In this document: positions 33,308 through 34,594 of the stretch, one piece after another | Numbering within the stretch: position 1 is the stretch's first letter | Layout: the number at the start of each line of letters is the position of its first letter | Assembly: GCA_022616075.1 (NCBI GenBank) | Contig: JAKEFK010000371.1 | Span: 1 to 34,594 of the forward strand | Direction of reading: 5' to 3' | Length of the DNA stretch: 34,594 bases | DNA from: a bacterium | GTDB lineage: Bacteria; Acidobacteriota; HRBIN11; JAKEFK01 | Program-made: the position numbers and the translations under genes | Notes under the pieces: generated by a model | What the model saw: the letters and a program-made list of their open reading frames with translations, nothing else | Database searches by the model: none | Told to the model about the DNA's origin: nothing

Positions 33308-34594
33308 CTAATTTGGGTTTCCTACGATTTGAAAAGCAGCCCAGTAAAATGGATTGTCGTATTTCTTTCGGATTTCGAGTCGTGCTTTGCGAAGGGCCTC
33401 ACTCTTGTTGAGTCCTGAACTCCACAGAGTATAAAATTCTTTCATCAATTCGCGAGCGGACTGATCCGGTACTTTCCATAGACTCAGTATCAGTGTTTGA
33501 ACGCCCGACAACACAAAAGAACGTTTCAGCCCAAACACTCCTTCACCATTGTGAATGCTTCCTATTCCGGTGTCACAGGCAGAAAGTACGACAAGTTCCG
33601 TGCCGCGCAAGCGTAGACCTTCGATTTTTGTTGCACTCACCAAACCTTCGTCCCGATTTTCTTTTAAGGAACGATTGGCTCCTGCCAGTACAATTCCGGA
33701 ACGAAGCGATGGATCCTCCCAGGATGCTTCTGGAATCCCGGTGTTTACTATTTCGCTGGGTCCTCCGTCTCTATGGAGCTCATCCTGCAGGAAGTATCCG
33801 TGTGTGGCGAGATGCAAAACGCGGGGAGATTCCAAAGACAGCAACACTTCTTCAAGCGCTTCATCACCAAGATAGATCTGAACAGGTATTCTGGCATTCC
33901 GCAGGAATTGCGCGACCTCTTTCCCTTCGTCGCGACTCGCGGGTAGCCGTGGAAAATTCCAATCCTTCAGCTGCTTCGTCACGCCACCGCGGAGTTGCTC
34001 TTCCCTGATTCCCAATCTGGCAACAACAGTAGCCCGCTCACCGGGCTCCAAATCATAGTCCGGATCCGCCATCACGATGGCCTCTCTTCCTTCAGCAGAA
34101 GGATCTTCCCAGCGTACAATGTCCCTGCCAGAAGCAAGATAAGTGAGTTCATATTTTTCAAGCAAAGGTTTCTCATCAGGAGCTATCAAAACTTCGAGCG
34201 GAAGCATGTGGAGCAAACCATCAGGACTGATCAGCAAATGTTTTTTATTTCTTAGCTGGGCTTCCAAAGGTTGAATCAGCAGACGATACAGCTCCTTTCC
34301 ATACTTGCGCATCTTCCTCGTTTCCTGGCGCCCCGGTTGACCCTTTTCTACAATCAGTTTTATTTCTGTCCGGTAATCCTGTATCAACGAGTCGATGGAT
34401 TCAGCCCGCCCCAGATCGATGAGTCGGACCTGATAGCCGGGATCGTTTTGTAATACGAACACTACATAATGCGTGCTGATGGGTCTTTGGTTGCGGAAGT
34501 CATAGAACTGGATTCGTCCGTAATCCAGATAAGCACTCTTTGACGGTAAAAGAGCGGCAATCCGCTTCGGATCGGCCCGGCCTGCTCGCTGTTC
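33308..34594 (-). CDS. CHAT-domain caspase-like protein (5' end outside the window)
   Basis: At least 428 residues; the reading frame is open to the window edge with no stop, so the true start lies upstream. The visible part is the C-terminal CHAT (caspase HetF-associated with TPRs) domain, a clan CD cysteine protease. Catalytic His265 lies in VLHLATHGYFLQDE and Cys340 in VVLSACDTGIGS (numbered from the edge). The upstream segment with LDYGRIQFYDF, THYVVFVLQND and VRLIDLG matches the region normally preceding CHAT after TPR repeats, so TPR repeats are expected beyond the edge. CHAT proteases take part in bacterial programmed-death and defence pathways such as Craspase. A GTG at 34462 could be misread as the start but cuts through the conserved part. 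Confidence 0.88.
   Translation of the reverse strand, partial: EQRAGRADPKRIAALLPSKSAYLDYGRIQFYDFRNQRPISTHYVVFVLQNDPGYQVRLIDLGRAESIDSLIQDYRTEIKLIVEKGQPGRQETRKMRKYGKELYRLLIQPLEAQLRNKKHLLISPDGLLHMLPLEVLIAPDEKPLLEKYELTYLASGRDIVRWEDPSAEGREAIVMADPDYDLEPGERATVVARLGIREEQLRGGVTKQLKDWNFPRLPASRDEGKEVAQFLRNARIPVQIYLGDEALEEVLLSLESPRVLHLATHGYFLQDELHRDGGPSEIVNTGIPEASWEDPSLRSGIVLAGANRSLKENRDEGLVSATKIEGLRLRGTELVVLSACDTGIGSIHNGEGVFGLKRSFVLSGVQTLILSLWKVPDQSARELMKEFYTLWSSGLNKSEALRKARLEIRKKYDNPFYWAAFQIVGNPN

Noticed and set aside
34460-34462. GTG as start of the CHAT gene
   Set aside because: The frame stays open to the window edge and the upstream residues match the conserved pre-CHAT region, so the gene is cut by the edge.

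Overview
The window is a bacterial chromosome fragment of moderate GC, most likely from an Acidobacteriota-like soil or sediment lineage. That placement is an inference. It rests on two eukaryotic-type Ser/Thr kinases (one with the kinase-TM-TolB/WD40 architecture common in that phylum), a CHAT protease, a DUF418 membrane protein, secreted S8 proteases with a shared C-terminal beta domain, and REP-like intergenic repeats. No rRNA, tRNA, CRISPR array, transposase or integrase was seen.

Layout. (1) 1-5045, + strand: a DinB-like protein, a large sensor kinase (PDZ, polytopic membrane region, GAF-like region, Zn-ribbon-like Cys cluster, kinase) and a DUF418 membrane protein. (2) 5098-6557, - strand: a two-gene unit with a small membrane protein and an AstE/AspA-type zinc acylase. 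(3) 6859-16046, + strand: a tight seven-gene operon. In order it encodes an MfnB-like protein, a tandem AhpD/CMD-like protein, a DoxX-like membrane protein, a possible nucleoside-deoxyribosyltransferase-fold protein, a trypsin-like protease fused to a zinc phospholipase C / S1-P1 nuclease-like domain, a Trypco1 (trypsin-co-occurring) protein and a cytosolic subtilisin. (4) 16089-30487, - strand: a four-gene secretory operon with an outer-membrane-barrel-like protein and three paralogous exported subtilisins, two of them about 1700 residues long with an internal protein-kinase-like module. (5) 30565-34594, - strand: a kinase-TolB protein and a CHAT-domain caspase-like protein cut by the window edge.

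The two regions most likely to be undescribed systems are 3 and 4. In region 3 the trypsin/PLC fusion, Trypco1 and cytosolic subtilisin look like a protease-controlled conflict or cell-suicide module. The PLC/nuclease half starts at an internal Trp of the kind that, in this family, must become the free N-terminus to complete the zinc site, so activation by proteolysis is a concrete hypothesis. In region 4 the kinase-like module sits between a long helical N-terminal region with hydrophobic stretches and a complete propeptide-subtilisin-beta domain tail, within proteins carrying signal peptides. One copy keeps all kinase landmark residues and the other has lost the DFG-type Asp.

Functional assignments come from reading motifs in the translations. 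No database or structure search was run.
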